A model generated the notes under the pieces. It saw only the letters and a list, made by a program, of their open reading frames with translations, was not told the origin of the DNA and did no database searches. 45,508 nucleotides of DNA from Desulfovibrio sp. OttesenSCG-928-C06 (GTDB taxonomy: Bacteria; Desulfobacterota; Desulfovibrionia; Desulfovibrionales; Desulfovibrionaceae): contig JAJDJF010000008.1 of the NCBI GenBank assembly GCA_030267065.1, positions 1-45,508 of the forward strand. Reading direction: 5' to 3'. Shown in pieces: positions 8,582 to 16,715 of the stretch (position 1 is its first letter; each line of letters starts with the position of its first letter). A program made the translations under genes and the position numbers.

Positions 8582-9769
8582 ATGTCCGATGCCAAACGTA
8601 AAATTATCGCCGAAGCCTTGGGCAATATCATCGAAAAGGCGCGCAACGGTGGCCCGCTGGTAAAAATCGGCCTCATGTCCACCGGCAGCGAGCTGGGGCA
8701 GGCCGAGATTATCTCCGGCGGACTCATGGCTCAGGCCGAAAATCAGGGTCTGCGCGTAGTAGCCATTGGCCCAAGGCCAACCGGAAAAGAAGCAGAAAAG
8801 CTTTCTACAAGCGGTCTTAACGCCGCAGATCTTGAGTGGATTGAAACTGCCAACTGCGAGGCAGACGTTGCCGCCGCTGTGGAAAAAGCCCTGTCCGATG
8901 GCGCAATCGCCGGGGCAGTCGCCATGCACTTCCCGTTCCCCATCGGCGTTGCCACCATCGGGCGCGTCATGACTCCGGGGCGCGGACGCCCAATGTTTAT
9001 CGCCTCCTGCACCGGTTCCACCGCCCCTGTGCGCGGAGAAAGCCTGTTGCGCAATGCTGTCTACGGTCTGGCTACCGCCAAGGCCTGCGGCATCAAGAAC
9101 CCCACCCTGGCTTTCCTTAATCTGGATGGCGCAGGCCCGGCAATGCGTGCTCTCACCCGCATGCAGGAGAAAGGCTACGATTTCCGTTTCGGAACCAGCG
9201 AGCGCGGCGATGGTGGCTCGTTGCTGCGCGGCAACGATCTGGTTTCCGGCGCTGTAGACGTGCTTGTCTGCGATACCCTCACCGGGAACGTGCTGATCAA
9301 GCTTTTCTCCACCTTCACCACCGGAGGACAGTACGAAAGCCAGGGCTGGGGCTATGGCCCGTCCTGCGGCGAAAGCTGGAACAAAATCGTCTCCATCGTT
9401 TCCCGCGCTTCCGGAGCGCCGGTTATTGCCGGAGCACTGGCCCTGACCGCGCGTGCCGCCAACGGACAGCTCCCGGCTCTTGTGGCTGCGGAACTCAAAG
9501 CCGCGCGCGCAGCCGGGATGGATGCCGAAATCGAAGACCTCAAACCCAAGGCCGCCGCAGTGGAAACCGTTGCTAAACCGCCCGTTGTACCCGTTGATGC
9601 CGAAATCGGCGGAGTGGACGTGCTGGACATGGAAAACGCCCTGCAAGCCCTGTGGAAACAGAACATCTACGCCGAAACCGCCATGGGTTGCACCGGCCCG
9701 GTGGTCAGAATGCAGGCCGCCATGAAAGAAAAGGCAGCCGAAATACTGAAAGGCGCTGGGTTTATTTAG
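8582..9769 (+). CDS. grdD: glycine/sarcosine/betaine reductase complex protein C, alpha subunit
   Basis: A 395-residue PlsX-related protein, the phosphate-acetyl-transferring half of protein C. The cysteine in YAETAMGCTGPVV (C370) sits near the C-terminus where characterised GrdD carries its acetyl-accepting cysteine. It starts 3 nt after the grdC stop, with its AGGAG inside the last codons of grdC, so translation is probably coupled. With GrdC it would convert the acetyl-enzyme to acetyl phosphate; no phosphotransacetylase or acetate kinase gene is in the window. Full length, no anomalies seen. Confidence 0.94.
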   Translation: MSDAKRKIIAEALGNIIEKARNGGPLVKIGLMSTGSELGQAEIISGGLMAQAENQGLRVVAIGPRPTGKEAEKLSTSGLNAADLEWIETANCEADVAAAVEKALSDGAIAGAVAMHFPFPIGVATIGRVMTPGRGRPMFIASCTGSTAPVRGESLLRNAVYGLATAKACGIKNPTLAFLNLDGAGPAMRALTRMQEKGYDFRFGTSERGDGGSLLRGNDLVSGAVDVLVCDTLTGNVLIKLFSTFTTGGQYESQGWGYGPSCGESWNKIVSIVSRASGAPVIAGALALTARAANGQLPALVAAELKAARAAGMDAEIEDLKPKAAAVETVAKPPVVPVDAEIGGVDVLDMENALQALWKQNIYAETAMGCTGPVVRMQAAMKEKAAEILKGAGFI

Positions 9770-9815
9770 GAAGAGTTTTTTTGGGGGTTTGGGCCTGCGG
9801 CGCTGGAGTTAAGAT

Positions 9816-10091
9816 GCCTCCGGCGGGAAACGCCCCGGCGTTTCATCCGAGGGGAGCGATGTAGCGGGTGCGGACTGTGGATTGGTGTGCACCGACTGTA
9901 AAAGATTGCCCTGAATGTTCGGAGGCAGAACGCCCAAACGTTAAGAACTCGATTGCAAAAAACTTGATATTACACAGCATTATAACTGCTTACTTCTAAA
10001 CATAACGCGAGGGCGAGTCATTAAGCCGCGCGAGACGTAACTACCAATTGAGGGGGTCTGGGGGAAATCATTTCCCCCAGCCGCCGGAGGC
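9816..10091. repeat. intergenic repeat, copy 2
   Basis: The second copy of the element at 6740-6984, filling the grdD-trxA gap. The left end GCCTCCGGCGGG (9816-9827) is mirrored by CCGCCGGAGGC (10081-10091). Ends and near-end blocks are conserved, while the centre (about 9900-9995) is unrelated to copy 1 and AT-richer. The right end carries a different hairpin (CTGGGGGAAA / TTTCCCCCAG), so that part is exchangeable. Immediately right of it CTCGCC GAA GGCGA forms a small hairpin before the trxA ribosome site. Confidence 0.72.
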
Positions 10092-10166
10092 AAAAAAACT
10101 CGCCGAAGGCGAAAACCAAACTAAACCAACCCGAATCTAACCAAAAAACTCTCCAAGGAGAACGCC

Positions 10167-10487
10167 ATGATTGAGATAGATAAGGACAACTACGAAGCTG
10201 AAGTGATGCAGAGCAACCTGCCGGTAGTGCTGGATTTTTGGGGCCCGCAGTGCGGACCTTGCCTGGCCCTGCTGCCTGAAGTTGAAAAACTGGCTGAAGC
10301 TTACGAAGGCAAAGTCAAGTTCTGCAAGGTGAACGTAGCTGGCAACCGCCGCATGTGCATCAACCTCAAGGTCATGGGCGTGCCCTCCTTCCTGTTCATC
10401 AAGGGTGGCGAAGTGCTGGATCGTCTGTCTGGTGACGACGTGAGCATTGAAGGCATCAAGGAGAAGGCAGACGCCCTTACCGCTTAG
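10167..10487 (+). CDS. trxA: thioredoxin of the reductase system
   Basis: A 106-residue thioredoxin fold with the active site WGPQCGPC (residues about 23-30) and the cis-proline segment GVPSFLFIKGG. The site differs from the canonical WCGPC, as is common for thioredoxins embedded in glycine/betaine reductase operons. ATG 10167 has CAAGGAGAACGCC upstream. It should receive electrons from the TrxB encoded at the head of the operon and re-reduce the oxidised selenoprotein A after each turnover. A 537-bp gap with no supportable gene follows before grdA. Confidence 0.93.
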   Translation: MIEIDKDNYEAEVMQSNLPVVLDFWGPQCGPCLALLPEVEKLAEAYEGKVKFCKVNVAGNRRMCINLKVMGVPSFLFIKGGEVLDRLSGDDVSIEGIKEKADALTA

Positions 10488-10605
10488 GCGCTGCATCTGA
10501 AAAGACAATATTCACAGGCAGAACGGCCCGGTGCGCATCGCGCAAAATCCGGACGCTACAAATACTGAAAGCTGCAAACATAAACCTCAACTCGCCTTGA
10601 GACGG

Positions 10606-10654
10606 TCTGGCCGGGGCATAGTCCTTGTGGCAGACGGCTGGAACCCCGGCCAGA
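10606..10654 (+). other. long-stem hairpin in the 537-bp trxA-grdA gap
   Basis: TCTGGCCGGGG (10606-10616) pairs perfectly with CCCCGGCCAGA (10644-10654) across a 27-nt loop. A second hairpin, GGGCCGC / GCGGCCC, lies about 30 bp further on. Neither is followed by a T-run, so they look like RNA-stability or processing structures, or a rho-dependent end, instead of intrinsic terminators. The only open frame in the gap (10531-10884) is Arg/Gln/Gly-rich without recognisable domain and I do not support it. No convincing promoter for grdA was seen. Confidence 0.5.
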
Positions 10655-11024
10655 CACCATCAGGCAAAAATGTTTCAAAGCGGGCCGCCGCAAAACAGCG
10701 GCCCATCGGCAAAGGATTTAAAAAGGAAGTTGACCCAAGTCAGGATGAGCCCGGTTGCGGGCAAGGCAGTCAGACGCGGATATGTGCACTTGTAGCACCA
10801 CGCCGCCTTTCGCGTCAGGCAGCAAAAACGCAGCAGGGGCACGACTTTAAGCTTCCACAAACAACCAACCCTCAACTGGGATGAATTTGCGCAAACGGCT
10901 TTTGTTCTCAGGCAAGCGGAAAAAAGTTTAAGGCAACGCGCCGCCACGACGTACAGCCGGGCAAGCTTTGAAAGCTGGTAAAGAATAAAGGCAATTGCGC
11001 CAACAAAACCCAAAGGAGACCGTC

Positions 11025-11501
11025 ATGGGAAAACTGGCCGGTAAAAAACTGGTCCTCCTCGGCGAAAGGGACGGCATACCCGGTCCCGCCATGGAGAGCG
11101 TTTTCGCCGCGTGCGGTGCGGATATTGTATTTTCCGCTACCGAATGCTTTGTCTGAACCGCGGCAGGCGCAATGGATCTGCAAAACCAGCAGCGTGTAAA
11201 AGAAGCTGCTGAACAGTACGGGATTGACGACATCGTCGTCGTCCTGGGTACCTCCGACCCGGAAGGCGCAGGCATCTACGCCGAAACCGTCACCGCCGGA
11301 GACCCCACCTTCGCAGGTCCGTTGGCAGGAGTCCAGTTGGGACTCCCCGTATACCACGTTCTTGACCCCATCCTCAAAGACGAAGCCGACCCCGCAGCAT
11401 GGGAAGAGCAAGTCAGCATGATGGAAATGGTTCTTGATGGCGACGCGCTGGCAAAAGCCGTTACCGAAATGAGAGAACAGAGCGGCAAAAGCACTCTGTA
11501 A
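11025..11501 (+). CDS. grdA: glycine/sarcosine/betaine reductase selenoprotein A (Sec at residue 44)
   Basis: Reading through TGA at 11154-11156 gives a 158-residue protein, the normal GrdA length. Selenocysteine falls at position 44 in the diagnostic [12 protein letters not shown] context. GrdA is the small carrier that takes the carboxymethyl group from the substrate-specific protein B as a Se-carboxymethyl selenoether and delivers it to protein C. ATG 11025 follows CAAAGGAGACCGTC. An ordinary gene finder would call only the part after the UGA (from about 11172) and miss the N-terminus with the active site. The presence of two Sec genes implies selA, selB, selC and selD elsewhere in the genome. 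Confidence 0.96.
11157..11181 (+). promoter_or_regulatory. candidate bacterial SECIS element of grdA
   Basis: Bacterial selenocysteine insertion needs a stem-loop just 3' of the UGA. GCAG (11163-11166) can pair with CTGC (11178-11181) around an 11-nt loop starting 6 nt after the UGA. The stem is short, so the call rests mainly on position. Confidence 0.35.
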
Positions 11502-11688
11502 AAAAGGGCAACGCGCGGCACCCGCTGCGGCGCAACCCCAAAAAGGCCGAAAAAGAAAAGCGCAGCCAACGCGCATACGGCCTGAAAAATCTCGACACGG
11601 GTCCAACAGCCGTTTTGAGAAAGTTCCATAACAGAATGCAGTTGGGGCGCTTCATGGCTGAAATGCTCCGCAACAAGGTCCGCCTTGT

Positions 11689-11726
11689 CCTTCCCCGGCA
11701 GTGATTGCCGTCATTGCCGGGGAAGG
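11689..11726 (+). other. strong hairpin in the 561-bp grdA-grdI gap
   Basis: CCTTCCCCGGCA (11689-11700) pairs perfectly with TGCCGGGGAAGG (11715-11726) around a 14-nt loop, about 190 nt after grdA. No T-run follows. Further on, ATGCGCCG (11784-11791) and CGGCGCAT (11825-11832) with outer GGAGAAT / ATTCTCC arms form another structure. The gap holds no gene I can support. These stems may protect the grdA message end, since GrdA is needed in large amounts, or separate differently expressed segments. Confidence 0.5.
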
Positions 11727-12062
11727 AACTGCAACCGGCAAGCCATAAAGGCTTATAACAGTTGAATCAAACCGGAGAATGTCATGCGCCGAATCATCTG
11801 ACAAGACGCCATTACGCCGCGTTGCGGCGCATTCTCCTTTGGGCAGTCCACTACTCCTCAGTCGGGAACCGCCCTGTCGCGCTGGCTTGCCGCGCGCTTT
11901 GCAGCAGCTCCAAAAGTTGCGCTACTGGCGTAATTTTTGGGGTTTTGTCATGCACGCGGCTTTTCAGGCTGCGAAACCATAGCATAGCTGAAAGTTTTTC
12001 TTTTATGCAACGGCTTTCAAGCCTTTAACCGTTTTTCAACGCTCTGAAAAGGAGTGCAGCTC

Positions 12063-13373
12063 ATGAAGCTTGAAATCGGAAAGTTTTTTGTAAAAAAAAT
12101 CGAGTTCGGCTCGAAAACGGGGTACGCCAACGGCGTGCTTACCATTAACAAGGAAGAAGCTCTGGCCAAGGTCAGGGAAGACGAACATATCACTGAAGCG
12201 GAACTGCATATCGTTAACCCCGGCGACATGGTGCGTCTGGTGCCCGTCAAGGACGCATACGAAATGCGCTGCCGCATTGAAGGCGCCAAGGGCGTATACC
12301 CCGGCGTGACCGCTCCGTTGGAATCTGCCGCGCACGGGCGCATCCATGCTCTCAAGGATGCCTCCCTGCTGGTGGTTGGCAAGCACTGGGGCAGCTTTCA
12401 GGACGGCCTGCTCGACATGGGCGGCGAATATCAGCGCAACACCATCTACGGAGCCATGCGCAATCTGGTGCTGGTAGCTGATACTGACGAAGAGTTTGAA
12501 CGCCACGAACAGCAAAAAACCAACCACGCCCTGCGCTGGGCCGGTTTCCGCCTGTCGGAATACGTTGGCGAATGCCTGCGCGACCTCAAGCCGGAAGAAA
12601 TGGAAAGCTGGGAACTGGACGCGGTAAACCGCCGCAGCGAAAGCGTACAGAAACTGCCTTCCGTTGTTTACGTTATGCAGCCGCAAACCCAGATGGAAGT
12701 TCCGGGCTTCAACACCCTGATCTACGGCTGGAACGCCAACCACATGCTGCCCACCTACATGCACCCCAACGAAGTGCTAGGCGGCGCGGTGGTTTCCGGC
12801 AGCTTCATGCCCTGCTCCTCCAAGATGTCCACCTTTGAGCATTGCAACAACCCCACCATCAAGCGCCTGATGAAAGATCACGGCAAGACCATCAACTTCC
12901 TTGGCGTGATCATGTCCAACCTGAACGTGGTCATGGAACAGAAGGTGCGCATGGCTATCATGGTAGCGCAGATGGCCAAGAACCTGGGCGCGGACGGCGC
13001 GATTGTGGCTGAAGAAGGCTACGGCAACCCGGACGTTGACTACATTCAGGTACTGGTCGAGCTGGAAAAAGTCGGCGTAAAGACCGTGGGCATCTCCAAC
13101 GAATGCACCGGGCGCGACGGCAAGTCCCAGCCGCTGGTGGCCCTTGATTCCACCGCCACGGCCCTTACTTCCAGCGGCAACGTTTCGCAGCTTTACAACC
13201 TCAAGCCCATGCCGGTTGTACTGGGCGAGCTTGAATCCCTTGCCCGCGACGGTCTTTCCGGCGGCTGGGAAGGTTGCGTGAAGCCGGACGGTTCAGCCGT
13301 GCTGGAAAACAACGCCATGTTCTGTTCCGACCATCCCAGCGGATTCTCGGTCAAGAGATGCTTTGACTTCTAA
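12063..13373 (+). CDS. betaine/sarcosine/glycine reductase protein B, proprotein subunit (GrdI/GrdG/GrdE type)
   Basis: A 436-residue proprotein of the substrate-binding protein B. In studied homologues it is cleaved at an internal cysteine that becomes a pyruvoyl group, which forms a Schiff base with the amine substrate. Here SGSFMPCSS (C251) is the best candidate: cutting there gives about 250 and 186 residues, close to the two fragments known for GrdE. Another conserved cysteine lies in SNECTGRDG (C348) but would give the wrong fragment sizes. I chose ATG 12063, with AAGGAG upstream; GTG 12054 is in frame but inside that site. Next to a BCCT carrier, the betaine form (GrdI) is favoured over sarcosine (GrdG) or glycine (GrdE), which cannot be told apart by eye. 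Confidence 0.9.
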   Translation: MKLEIGKFFVKKIEFGSKTGYANGVLTINKEEALAKVREDEHITEAELHIVNPGDMVRLVPVKDAYEMRCRIEGAKGVYPGVTAPLESAAHGRIHALKDASLLVVGKHWGSFQDGLLDMGGEYQRNTIYGAMRNLVLVADTDEEFERHEQQKTNHALRWAGFRLSEYVGECLRDLKPEEMESWELDAVNRRSESVQKLPSVVYVMQPQTQMEVPGFNTLIYGWNANHMLPTYMHPNEVLGGAVVSGSFMPCSSKMSTFEHCNNPTIKRLMKDHGKTINFLGVIMSNLNVVMEQKVRMAIMVAQMAKNLGADGAIVAEEGYGNPDVDYIQVLVELEKVGVKTVGISNECTGRDGKSQPLVALDSTATALTSSGNVSQLYNLKPMPVVLGELESLARDGLSGGWEGCVKPDGSAVLENNAMFCSDHPSGFSVKRCFDF

Positions 13374-13394
13374 CCGCTTGCAGGAGCCTATAAA

Positions 13395-14720
13395 ATGAAA
13401 AAAGCCATTCTGTATCTGAACCAGTTTTTCGGCCAGATCGGCGGTGAAGACAAGGCCGACTTTGAGCCGGTGCTTGAAGACAAGCCCATCGGCAGCGCCG
13501 GTATTTTCAACGGTATCGCCAAAAACGTAAAGATCGAGCAGACCATGATCTGCGGCGACAACTTCATGGCATCGCACACTGACGAAGCCATTGAACGCTG
13601 CCTCAAGCTGCTTGAAGGCAAAAAGTTCGATATCTTCATCGCAGGCCCGGCCTTCAACGCCGGACGCTACGGTAACGCCTGCGGGCAGATCTGCAAGGCC
13701 GTGCACGAAAAGTTCAACGTGCCTGTCATCACTTCCATGAACGTGGAAAACCCCGGCGTGGAAATGTTCAAGCGCGACATGTACATCTTCAAGGGCGGCA
13801 ACCGCGCCACTGCCATCAAGCAGGACATGACCGCCATGGCCGCATTTGCCGACAAGATTGCCGGCGGCGAAAAACTGCTGCCTGCCGACATGGAAGGCTA
13901 CTTCCCGCGCGGTATCCGCCACGAAGTATTCCTTGAAGACCTCGGCATGGAACCGGTAATGGCCTGCGACCGCGCAGTGGACATGCTGCTGGCCAAGCTC
14001 AAGGGCGAAGAATACGTCACCGAGCTGCCCATTCCCAAGCAGGACCTCGTACCCATCGCCCCGGCAGTCAAGGACATCCGCAAAATCAAGGTTGGTCTTG
14101 TTACTTCCGGTGGTATCGTGCCCAGAGAAAATCCCGACCGCATCGAGTCTGCCTCCGCCACCAAGTGGGGCAAGTACAATATTGCGGGACTGGATAAACT
14201 CCCGGCCCCGGAATTCAAGACCATCCACGCCGGTTACGACCCCGAACAGGCGGACAAAAACCCCAACGTGGTCGAGCCGCTTGACGCCATCCGCGCCCTG
14301 CAGAAAGAAGGCAAGCTTGGCGAGGTGGATGACTTCTTCTACGCCACCGTTGGCACCGGCACCACTCAGGGCGAAGCCGCCCGCATGGGCCGCGAAATCG
14401 CTGCGGACCTGCGCAGCCGTGGGGTCGAGGCCGTAATCCTTACCTCCACCTGAGGCACCTGTACTCGTTGCGGTGCAACGATGGCCAAAGAAATCGAACG
14501 TAGCGGACTTCCCATCACTATCATGTGCAACCTTACCAACATCGCCAAGACTGTAGGCAGCAACCGTATCGTGCCTACCTTCTCGGTACCTTACCCGCTT
14601 GGCAACCCGCAGGCTTCTCCCGAAGAAGAATGGGCCATGCGCAAGCACAGGGTTGAAGTTGCCGTAGAGGCTTTGCAGACCCCCATTGAAGAACAGACTG
14701 TTTTTGCTGTGAAAAAATAG
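13395..14720 (+). CDS. betaine/sarcosine/glycine reductase protein B, selenoprotein subunit (GrdH/GrdF/GrdB type)
   Basis: Two adjacent open frames join through TGA 14451-14453 into one 441-residue protein with selenocysteine at position 353, in the family motif TST-U-GTCTRC (U-x-x-C-x-x-C). The downstream part continues in the same frame with GATMAKEIERSGLPITIMCN, which is strongly conserved in GrdB-type proteins. This subunit performs the selenolate attack that removes the amine and hands the carboxymethyl group to GrdA. It starts 21 nt after the proprotein gene, with CAGGAG upstream. It is not a pseudogene: the family requires Sec here and sequence conservation continues past the UGA. Probably GrdH (betaine) because of the adjacent BCCT transporter, but GrdB and GrdF are close relatives. 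Confidence 0.93.
14455..14476 (+). promoter_or_regulatory. candidate bacterial SECIS element of the protein B selenoprotein gene
   Basis: GCACC (14455-14459) pairs with GGTGC (14472-14476) around a 12-nt loop (TGTACTCGTTGC), beginning 2 nt after the UGA. Position and size suit a bacterial SECIS stem-loop; the loop sequence differs from the E. coli one. Confidence 0.45.
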
Positions 14721-14737
14721 TCGGGCATTGATATTGA

Positions 14738-14765
14738 GCGCCGCCCGGAAGTATCCGGGCGGCGC
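14738..14765 (+). terminator. perfect 12-bp hairpin after the protein B gene
   Basis: GCGCCGCCCGGA (14738-14749) and TCCGGGCGGCGC (14754-14765) form a perfect stem with a 4-nt AGTA loop, 18 nt after the stop. No T-run follows, so it may attenuate transcription or stabilise the 3' end instead of ending all transcription before the BCCT gene. Confidence 0.5.
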
Positions 14766-14780
14766 GGCGGAAGCAGAACA

Positions 14781-14828
14781 ATTGTGAATTTTTACGCTAA
14801 GTAAAAGAGTGATTGTGAATTTTTGCGC
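14781..14828 (+). repeat. two direct repeats 31 bp apart in the 402-bp gap before the BCCT gene
   Basis: ATTGTGAATTTTTACGC (14781-14797) recurs as ATTGTGAATTTTTGCGC (14812-14828) with one mismatch. A 31-bp period is close to three helical turns, so a regulator could bind both on one face. Further on in the gap, GGGGG / CCCCC around TTGTATTG (about 14972-14990) forms a small hairpin. No gene seen in 14721-15122. Confidence 0.45.
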
Positions 14829-15122
14829 AAGAAGATAGAAAATAAAATCAACCACGGCACTCCGGATTTCGGAGCAGGTTGGCAAAAAAAACAACATCAA
14901 CCAGATAAAAACAAGGATTACACTGTCTATAGCGCAAATTTTAAACTGGGAAACGCCAAAGATAATGCCCCGGGGGTTGTATTGCCCCCAGATGTCCCTG
15001 AACAATGTTTATGAACTGACCCGCTGCCGCCTTTGTCCATTTTATCCGGCATCAACGCTTCCGTAGGGAAAGCCGCCGGATACGGGCTATGGAGCAAGCG
15101 GCGCAACAGATAAGGGATTCCC

Positions 15123-16637
15123 ATGGCACAACCTAAAAAAGACAACTACGTCTACATCATATCCATGATCATCATGGTGGGCCTGGTACTCATCGGACTC
15201 TTCGCTCCCGATGCCTTTGCCTCGGCCACCAACGCTATTTTCGGTTTCCTGTCCAAGTATTTCGGCTGGTGGTACATGCTGGCCATGAACTGCTTCGTCA
15301 TTTTCCCGATTGTGCTGGCCATGAGCCGCTTCGGCAAGCTCAAGCTTGGTGAGGCAGATTCAAAACCGGAGTTCTCCAACATCGCCTGGTTCGGCATGCT
15401 CTTTGGGGCAGGCATGGGCGTTGGTCTGGTCTTCTACGGTGTAGGCGAGCCGCTTTACCATCTGGCAACCCCGCCCTTTGGCGCGGTGCCCGGTTCCCCG
15501 CAGGCGGCTGAAGACGCGCTGCGCGTTTCGTTCTTCCACTGGGGACTGCACCCGTGGGCCGGTTATTCCGTAATCGCCCTTTGCCTTGCTTACTTCCAGT
15601 TCCGCAAAGGCGCACCGGGGCTCATGAGCAGCCTGTTCATCCCCATTCTCGGCGATAACGCCCACCGCACCATAGTTGGACGTACGGTGGACGTATTCAC
15701 CATTTTCGCCACCGTAGCAGGCATAGCCACTTCGCTCGGGCTTGCCGTGCTGCAAATCAACAGTGGACTGAAATACCTGTTCGATCTGCCGCAATCTGTT
15801 GGCATCCAGCTGGCCATTCTGGTCGTGCTGGCTCTGGCCTACACGCTAACGGCGGTTTCCGGCATCGACAAGGGCATCAAGTTCCTCGGCAACCTCAACC
15901 TCGGGCTGGTCTGTCTGCTTGGCGTTTCTTTGCTGCTGCTGGGACCGACTCTGGTTATTTTTGAATCTCTGGTTACGGGCCTTGGTGGCTACCTGTCCAA
16001 CTTCATATCCGAAAGCTTCAATGTGGCCCCATACGGCGGCAGCTACAAAGACTGGCTGGGCGGCTGGACCATCTACTACTGGGCCTGGTGGATTGCATGG
16101 GCGCCCTTTGTCGGCTCGTTTATCGCCCGTATCTCGCGCGGCCGCAGCATTCGCCAGTTTGTTACCGGCGTGCTGATGGTGCCTGCTCTGGGCAGCTTTA
16201 CATGGTTCGCCATTTTTGGCGGCACCGGCCTTAACATGCAGGTAACCGGCCTTGCGGATCTGGCAACAGCCGTAAATGCGGATATCTCCACCGGCGTTTT
16301 TGCCATGTACCAGCATATCAACTTCGGTAGCATAATGTCCGCAGTAATGCTGCTGCTGATTTGCACCTTCTTTGTTACTTCCGGCAACTCCTCCACCTTC
16401 GTGCTTTCCATGTACTCGACCCAGGGCGTGCTCAACCCGCCCAAGGGACGCATGGCAGTGTGGGGAACCTTGCAGGCGGCCTTCGCCTTTGTGCTCCTGC
16501 TTACCGGCGGGCTCAAGGCCTTGCAGATCGCCTCCATTACCGCAGCCGGCCCATTCTCGTTCATTATGCTTCTGGCCTGTTTCTGCCTGTGGCGCGCCCT
16601 GAACAAGGAGTTCGCCCCGGGAATCGAAATAAAATAG
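15123..16637 (+). CDS. BCCT-family betaine/carnitine/choline transporter
   Basis: A 504-residue inner-membrane carrier. The family signature is clear: WTIYYWAWWIAWAPFVG near residue 317 and SRGRSIRQFV just after it, with the glycine-rich FGAGMGVGLVFYGVGEP segment of helix 3 near residue 96. About twelve hydrophobic helices can be counted. BCCT carriers import quaternary-amine compounds such as glycine betaine with sodium or protons, or exchange precursor for product. Placed directly after the reductase genes, it most likely brings in glycine betaine as electron acceptor, although carnitine or choline derivatives are possible. ATG 15123 has AAGGGA upstream. It may be transcribed with the grd genes by read-through, or from its own promoter in the preceding 402-bp gap. 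Confidence 0.92.
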   Translation: MAQPKKDNYVYIISMIIMVGLVLIGLFAPDAFASATNAIFGFLSKYFGWWYMLAMNCFVIFPIVLAMSRFGKLKLGEADSKPEFSNIAWFGMLFGAGMGVGLVFYGVGEPLYHLATPPFGAVPGSPQAAEDALRVSFFHWGLHPWAGYSVIALCLAYFQFRKGAPGLMSSLFIPILGDNAHRTIVGRTVDVFTIFATVAGIATSLGLAVLQINSGLKYLFDLPQSVGIQLAILVVLALAYTLTAVSGIDKGIKFLGNLNLGLVCLLGVSLLLLGPTLVIFESLVTGLGGYLSNFISESFNVAPYGGSYKDWLGGWTIYYWAWWIAWAPFVGSFIARISRGRSIRQFVTGVLMVPALGSFTWFAIFGGTGLNMQVTGLADLATAVNADISTGVFAMYQHINFGSIMSAVMLLLICTFFVTSGNSSTFVLSMYSTQGVLNPPKGRMAVWGTLQAAFAFVLLLTGGLKALQIASITAAGPFSFIMLLACFCLWRALNKEFAPGIEIK

Positions 16638-16667
16638 AAGCATCGGCGACGCATCAGATGACAACAA

Positions 16668-16689
16668 CCGGGGGGCCGTAGCCCCCCGG
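16668..16689 (+). terminator. GC hairpin after the BCCT gene
   Basis: CCGGGGGGC (16668-16676) pairs with GCCCCCCGG (16681-16689) around CGTA, 30 nt after the transporter stop. No T-run follows, so termination would be partial or rho-assisted. It separates the transporter from the radical-SAM gene. Confidence 0.5.
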
Positions 16690-16715
16690 CCTGATGAACA
16701 TGCGAGGAACACGCC

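Noticed and set aside
8441-9646. Minus-strand frame of about 400 codons opposite grdD
   Set aside because: Antisense shadow; no recognisable domain and entirely within grdC/grdD.
10531-10884. Open frame of 117 codons in the trxA-grdA gap
   Set aside because: No ribosome site, odd composition, overlaps strong hairpins, no known domain.
11883-11898. TGGCTTGCCGCGCGCT as a sigma-54 promoter before the protein B genes
   Set aside because: Spacing is right but the -12 half is GCGC without TT and the area is generally GC-rich; likely chance.
14451-14453. Premature stop splitting the protein B gene (pseudogene)
   Set aside because: The UGA falls exactly at the family's U-x-x-C-x-x-C motif, and conserved sequence continues in frame; it is a Sec codon.
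13293-15005. Long minus-strand frame of about 570 codons opposite the protein B selenoprotein gene
   Set aside because: Antisense shadow of a strongly conserved coding region in GC-skewed codons; His/Gly/Val-rich, no domain, no ribosome site.
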